Origin: Desulfobacterales bacterium
Lineage (GTDB): Bacteria; Desulfobacterota; Desulfobacteria; Desulfobacterales; UBA5852
Assembly (NCBI GenBank): GCA_016735415.1
Contig: JAERRP010000025.1
Location: forward strand, 1 to 10,875
Direction: 5' to 3'
Length of the DNA: 10,875 bases
How positions within the stretch are numbered: the first letter of the stretch is position 1; each line of letters opens with the position of its first letter. A program made the position numbers and the translations under genes. Shown in pieces: positions 8,501 through 10,875 of this stretch. Under the pieces are notes generated by a model, which did no database searches, was not told where the DNA came from, and worked only from the letters and a program-made list of their open reading frames with translations.

Positions 8501-8783
8501 TGATACGTTCGACGACACGCCCATTGGGCATTTTCTTTCGCTCGATTTTCTCGACGACCGTGCCGCCGATCCGCTCACAAAGATTCCGCCGTTCCTCCGG
8601 TGTGCCCGGATCTGGAAGAAGCGTTGCCAGCAGTGCTGCTCGGCAAGCTGCCAAGGGCCTTCTTGCCGGCCATATGTGCAAGGTTGAAATATGCCCATGC
8701 CGGACATTTTTTTCATGTACCGAGGCGAGCGATGTCTGTTTCAGTGGAAACGCTCGTTCGATAAGACGTGTTTTATCCGTCAT
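5526..8783 (-). CDS. DUF1156-domain adenine-specific DNA methyltransferase with zinc ribbon (COG1743-like), 1085 aa
   Basis: The N-terminal DUF1156 domain shows the signature HGHISTLHIWPARRPL (29-44). The SAM-binding motif DPFAGGGAIPLEA is at 152-164, and the amino-methyltransferase catalytic motif DPPY at 655-658 is followed by YDAIPYADLSDFFYVW. Motif I precedes motif IV with about 500 residues between, as in alpha-type enzymes, so the middle probably holds the target-recognition region. It includes cysteine pairs C348-xx-C351 and C421-xx-C424 that look like a zinc ribbon. A polar acidic linker (about 950-975) precedes a conserved C-terminal domain (RPIPLIDRVHRLMHLWRAGD). The expected activity is N6-adenine methylation of DNA. 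Related methyltransferases occur in BREX type 3 as PglX. The ATG overlaps the upstream stop as ATGA, with AGGAG 8 bases before. Local G+C falls sharply in the middle (39 of 120 at 7141-7260) against 44 of 60 at 8281-8340. Confidence 0.96.
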   Translation of the reverse strand: MTDKTRLIERAFPLKQTSLASVHEKNVRHGHISTLHIWPARRPLAACRAALLATLLPDPGTPEERRNLCERIGGTVVEKIERKKMPNGRVVERIKEETQGGVLRWIGTEPKSGGRKKIEQHRSDVAFRESELAWFREEIKKAYGGRAPRVLDPFAGGGAIPLEAMRLGCEATAVDINPVAWFILKCTLEYPQKLAGKTHPLPDFIVEDEDFMEAFYKAHPHLIGRTKKTKRQKAEPQLSLWEKRDSGRIPKADLAWHVRAWGRWVLNQARKELAQFYPTYANFEPLDLKHPNPYEKQPMRLVPLDDVCMPDIDVLNAEFSNEYLKDKRNPRWVSKPTVAYLWARTIKCKNCRATVPLLKTQWLCKKVRKRVLLTMTPKAGKSGVEFGIQNDVPAHGGNAAQNREHDKRIGEGTMSRAGAKCPCCDTIMTMEDIQFAATSGTWGDVPCAVVANEPKGKLYRSIGSNEIIAFEQCQKILSKSRKGATLDAPIESDRPSPNARGLSGLTRYGIDSFKKVFNHRQRLCLTILAECTVRLQDLLSKTYTNIFSEAIFSEVSLATDRVADRNSTPCHWDIGRETISNTFQRYALRVNWDYCEVNPFGSTTGNYLDAVEWISRYIEHALCAVKGVNSNVQIKWDSARKMDAYGHGVDIIVTDPPYYDAIPYADLSDFFYVWLRQILHHRFPDEFSSTNTIKDDEIIQHAAKGKGDHLKAKQWYEDGMAEAFKSGYNALSDTGRFVVVFANKYPDAWETLVSAIIKAGFVVDSSWPIQTEMPNKAAKGARLASSVWLVCKKRSMSARPGWDNKVLEEMRTNITECLRDYWDAGIRGPDFVWAATGPAMEAYSKHPIVKKANTPGEVMSVGEFLSHVRRMVVDFVVGQVLTGEKEDSDMAAADRMDAPTAYYLLHRHDFGIDEAPAGACILYATACGLADRDLESAWDLVSHKGSVSKDSSQEESSDPDAETEPEENGGSGSKIKLKTWVQRKRRTMGYEAPSGRPIPLIDRVHRLMHLWRAGDVHQVDEYLDDNGLRRQELFKRLMQSLIELSNGGSEERSLLESLSNHVQAKGATVPDAQKKLAFVDDVIAD

Positions 8784-9442
8784 TCATTAACTCCTACCAA
8801 TTCTTTTAACTTGTCACGGAAATAGCAAAAGCTTGGCGATGCATTATTGGAGATATCCATATGAGGCGAAATCGCTTCCGCCCAGTCTGTTTTTACGGCT
8901 CCGACAGCCTGCCAGCCCTTGGCGGATAGTTTAGATGATCCGCCCTGGTGAACCGCGTCAGCCAAAACTTCCCATGTCCCGCAGATGCTGTCATTAACAT
9001 ACGCGTTGAGAATATTCTTCTTGGCTCGGGGATAGGCGGTTCTAATCGCATTCAGGTCTCCGAGAAACCAAGCTTCGCCTTCTTCAATGGCGATACAGAA
9101 CCGAGTTTCCGGGTTGGGATTACATTGATCAAGAATACCAAATAACCTTTGGCGGAAGGCTCTTAGGCATTGCTCATCAAGATCACAGACCAAAATACCT
9201 ACTGCCGGATAGTCCTCAGGAAAAGCGGCGAAGGTTCTTCCATAGCCTTTGAGAAGCTTTGGAAGATTCTCTAAGAGAATCCTTTTGGCGGCATTTTGGG
9301 TATCTTTGATGTTTCGAGGGATACGGCCAATTCCTTTATAAGAGTGAACCTTGAAGGTATGATCGGCGCCAACGATCTTGGGGGCCAGAATCTCAAGTGT
9401 TTTTTTACCGGATTGGTCCTCAACGAGAATTTCAAAATGCAT
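8780..9442 (-). CDS. DUF4276-like TOPRIM-fold protein, putative nuclease partner of the AAA ATPase (220 aa)
   Basis: From the ATG at 9442 the protein starts MHFEILVEDQSGKKTLE, where Glu8 sits where TOPRIM proteins carry their catalytic glutamate. GILVCDLDE (82-90) supplies the D87-x-D89 acidic pair that binds metal. IAIEEGEAWFLGD (117-129) supplies further acidic residues typical of DUF4276 proteins. TOPRIM domains of this sort cut or nick nucleic acid using Mg2+, and in OLD/Gabija and PARIS systems they act together with an ABC-type ATPase. I chose 9442 over the longer frame from 9553 because it restores the family N-terminus and has GAGGTGA just upstream. The ATPase stop codon lies inside that ribosome site, leaving a 4-base gap, so the two are probably translationally coupled. 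The usual TOPRIM glycine after the glutamate is Asp here (VED rather than VEG). Nuclease activity is inferred, not shown. Confidence 0.9.
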   Translation of the reverse strand: MHFEILVEDQSGKKTLEILAPKIVGADHTFKVHSYKGIGRIPRNIKDTQNAAKRILLENLPKLLKGYGRTFAAFPEDYPAVGILVCDLDEQCLRAFRQRLFGILDQCNPNPETRFCIAIEEGEAWFLGDLNAIRTAYPRAKKNILNAYVNDSICGTWEVLADAVHQGGSSKLSAKGWQAVGAVKTDWAEAISPHMDISNNASPSFCYFRDKLKELVGVNE

Positions 9443-9446
9443 CCGT

Positions 9447-10739
9447 TCACCTCGCATCCAGATAATCGCTGTACCATAGGCCACCCAAAGGAAGGCCCTC
9501 TGCAACCATATTCTTGACTGTATCGTCTTCACTGACGCGTTTAACAGAGGCAAATCCCTTTTCTGCTTTTTCTAAAACCCAAACCTCTTCCGGGGATAAT
9601 GCATCGACAAAATATGGCTGGTGTGTGGTGACGAATACTTGAGATCCATCCTTGCGCCCCGTTGCGTGACTACGAAATTCTTGTGCCAGCGTTTCCAATA
9701 ATTTGTGATAGAGACCGTTTTCCGGTTCCTCGATACACAAAAATGGTGGGGGTGACGGATCTTCCAGTAGCAGAAGATAGGCGAAAACTTTTAATGTTCC
9801 ATCGGACATTTGTTGCACATAAAATGGGTCTCTGAAGCCCTTGTCATTAAACCGTAAGAGCAACCTGCCATCCGCCGTCTTGTCAGTATCGATTTTGTTG
9901 ACGCCGGGGATTTTTTGGGCAATGCGTTCAAGAATCGACCGTAATCTTTTGGGGTGCTCCCGTTCCATGTACTGCACTACATTGCCCAGATTGTCGCCAT
10001 GGATATTCAAGTGTTTTTGTGGCCCGGCCAAAGGAAGACTACGGGCCGCATCAGGAGTGAAATAACTCAGGTACCATCCCTCTATGAACCTGCGAAAAGC
10101 CGAAATTCTTGGATGTTGTTTAAGGGAGCCGAGGGTGGCGATGCCGAGCTTGCGTTTATCTTCGAGTTCAACCACTTCGGTTTCCTTACTCTCTTCTTTG
10201 TCGTCACTTTTTTTAATAGAATCGATCAGCCTTAGCAGGTCCAATTGTCCTTTATCTTCATCTATCTGGCGACCTTCCTCATCTCCCTTCCATACAACCC
10301 CTTTGCCCTCATTCAGAACAAGAAATGAGAATGGCCTGCCATGCTTCTGTCCCTTTCTTCTTTGGCGCAAACGTTCCTTTTGTACATAAGGCCTGCCAGA
10401 TCTATCCAGGCCGATGGAAAGTTCATAGGTGATCGGACGGGCCTTACCCCCCTCTTTATAGTACACTTCGATTTCTATTGGTCCATTTTGCCCTTGTGAA
10501 CGGATGCGATTGAATCCTCCGCGGCCCCTCAAATCACAAGCCTCTTCAACACCAGCTCTCAAACAGTCGGAGAGAAATCCAAATACATCAAAGAGCGTGC
10601 TCTTTCCAGATCCGTTTTTCCCGATAACCGCAGTCATTGGCGTCAACGATACAGCTTTCTGCAAATTCCAGAGCTTTCCGATAGTCACATCCCTTAAAAC
10701 TCTGAAATTTTTTATTCTAATACCATTTATCTTCGCCAT
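9447..10739 (-). CDS. AAA_21 / RecF-like predicted ATPase (430 aa)
   Basis: This is an ABC/SMC-type ATPase of the kind found in abortive-infection and OLD-like systems. In order it shows an N-terminal IRIKNFRVL strand pair, Walker A GKNGSGKST (40-48, Lys46), a charged low-complexity insert (about 145-196), an ABC signature-like QMSDGT (310-315), Walker B FLCIEEPE (333-340) with Glu337/Glu338, and a switch histidine in VFVTTHQPYFVDA (His373). It most resembles COG4637/COG1106-type ATPases. Such proteins dimerise on ATP and often sense phage or DNA damage for a paired effector. The ATG at 10739 has GGAGG about 5 bases upstream. An in-frame TTG at 10751 lies before that site and is less likely. 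It is the first gene of the operon and is directly coupled to the TOPRIM gene. It lacks a TOPRIM domain of its own, so the next gene may supply that part in trans. Confidence 0.96.
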   Translation of the reverse strand: MAKINGIRIKNFRVLRDVTIGKLWNLQKAVSLTPMTAVIGKNGSGKSTLFDVFGFLSDCLRAGVEEACDLRGRGGFNRIRSQGQNGPIEIEVYYKEGGKARPITYELSIGLDRSGRPYVQKERLRQRRKGQKHGRPFSFLVLNEGKGVVWKGDEEGRQIDEDKGQLDLLRLIDSIKKSDDKEESKETEVVELEDKRKLGIATLGSLKQHPRISAFRRFIEGWYLSYFTPDAARSLPLAGPQKHLNIHGDNLGNVVQYMEREHPKRLRSILERIAQKIPGVNKIDTDKTADGRLLLRFNDKGFRDPFYVQQMSDGTLKVFAYLLLLEDPSPPPFLCIEEPENGLYHKLLETLAQEFRSHATGRKDGSQVFVTTHQPYFVDALSPEEVWVLEKAEKGFASVKRVSEDDTVKNMVAEGLPLGGLWYSDYLDAR

Positions 10740-10763
10740 TACGCCCTCCAACAGTTCTATTTG

Positions 10764-10791
10764 AATTTACCCTGCATCCATTCGTATTCAA
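10764..10791 (-). promoter_or_regulatory. Weak sigma70-like promoter candidate for the defence operon
   Basis: On the minus strand, TTGAAT (10786-10791) and TAAATT (10764-10769) are separated by 16 bases. Each matches 4 of 6 consensus positions. It lies 25-52 bases before the ATPase ATG, in the A+T-rich spacer, which is where an operon promoter would be expected. The match is weak and may be chance. Confidence 0.3.
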
Positions 10792-10798
10792 CCTTCCT

Positions 10799-10875
10799 TC
10801 ATATCTCTCCATCCTGCAGGAGCTGGCCGTCGCCAATCCGCTGTCCCCGCGGTTCCGCCGTGCGGCCGATCGTTC
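10799..10875 (-). other. G+C-rich edge sequence, possibly the 3' end of an upstream gene
   Basis: This stretch is about 71% G+C (46 of 65 at 10811-10875), unlike the ATPase gene beside it (17 of 60 at 10681-10740). On the minus strand one frame reads IGRTAEPRGQRIGDGQLLQD and ends at TGA 10799-10801, which could be a C-terminus. On the plus strand ILQELAVANPLSPRFRRAAD is open from 10811 to the edge and looks equally protein-like, but has no evident start codon. I cannot decide which, if either, is coding. Confidence 0.25.

Noticed and set aside
9443..9553. Longer start for the TOPRIM protein at 9553
   Set aside because: The extra 37 residues overlap the end of the ATPase gene, do not look like the family N-terminus, and the ATG at 9442 has a strong ribosome site.
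5526..10739. Assignment as BREX or DISARM
   Set aside because: A DUF1156 methyltransferase occurs in BREX type 3, but no PglZ, BrxA, BrxC or BrxF is present. No DrmA, DrmB or DrmC is present for DISARM. The neighbouring genes may lie outside the window, but the visible order does not fit.
8780..10739. Assignment of the ATPase-TOPRIM pair as PARIS
   Set aside because: The logic is similar, but the PARIS effector AriB belongs to DUF4435, whereas this protein looks like DUF4276, and the ATPase is not clearly AriA.
10740..10751. TTG start for the ATPase at 10751
   Set aside because: The GGAGG ribosome site lies between it and the ATG at 10739, so the ATG is the natural start.
1..10875. CRISPR arrays, tRNA or rRNA genes, and insertion-sequence transposases
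   Set aside because: No regularly spaced repeats, cloverleaf-like segments or transposase motifs were seen on either strand.

Overview
All recognisable genes in this window lie on the minus strand, so the genes are read from right to left. I see no tRNA, rRNA or CRISPR array. Protein relatedness (from memory) and intermediate, uneven base composition fit an environmental Gram-negative bacterium, perhaps Desulfobacterota-like. The host call is weak. Composition changes along the window: about 70% G+C in hand-counted stretches at the left (1381-1440) and at the extreme right edge (10811-10875), but often 28-42% in between.

Right to middle (10739 down to 1994) is a tightly packed defence-type operon. 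The order is an AAA_21/RecF-like ATPase (430 aa), a DUF4276 TOPRIM-fold protein (220 aa), a DUF1156-type adenine-specific DNA methyltransferase (1085 aa), a DUF499 AAA+ ATPase (1111 aa), and a 54-aa small ORF that I found by translating the space after the DUF499 gene. Junctions are +4 nt, a 4-nt ATGA overlap, +14 nt and +17 nt, and the start codons of the first four genes have good Shine-Dalgarno sites. A weak promoter-like sequence lies just upstream of the ATPase.

Left of a 136-bp spacer with two inverted repeats is a second group (1857 to the left edge): a family of unknown function beginning with an MSEYQYYEF motif, a probably frameshifted remnant of its C-terminus, a small unassigned ORF, and the first 272 codons of a SNF2-family helicase that continues past base 1. 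These look like ordinary neighbours rather than part of the defence operon.

The DUF1156-DUF499 pair is a known recurring defence-island pair, and AAA ATPase plus TOPRIM pairs are known abortive-infection-like modules (the logic of PARIS and of OLD/Gabija). The unusual point is that both are arranged as one apparently co-translated operon, in which the TOPRIM protein is the only nuclease candidate in view. A reasonable inference is that methylation marks self DNA, the two ATPases sense or process foreign DNA, and the TOPRIM protein is the effector. Nothing in the sequence alone proves this.
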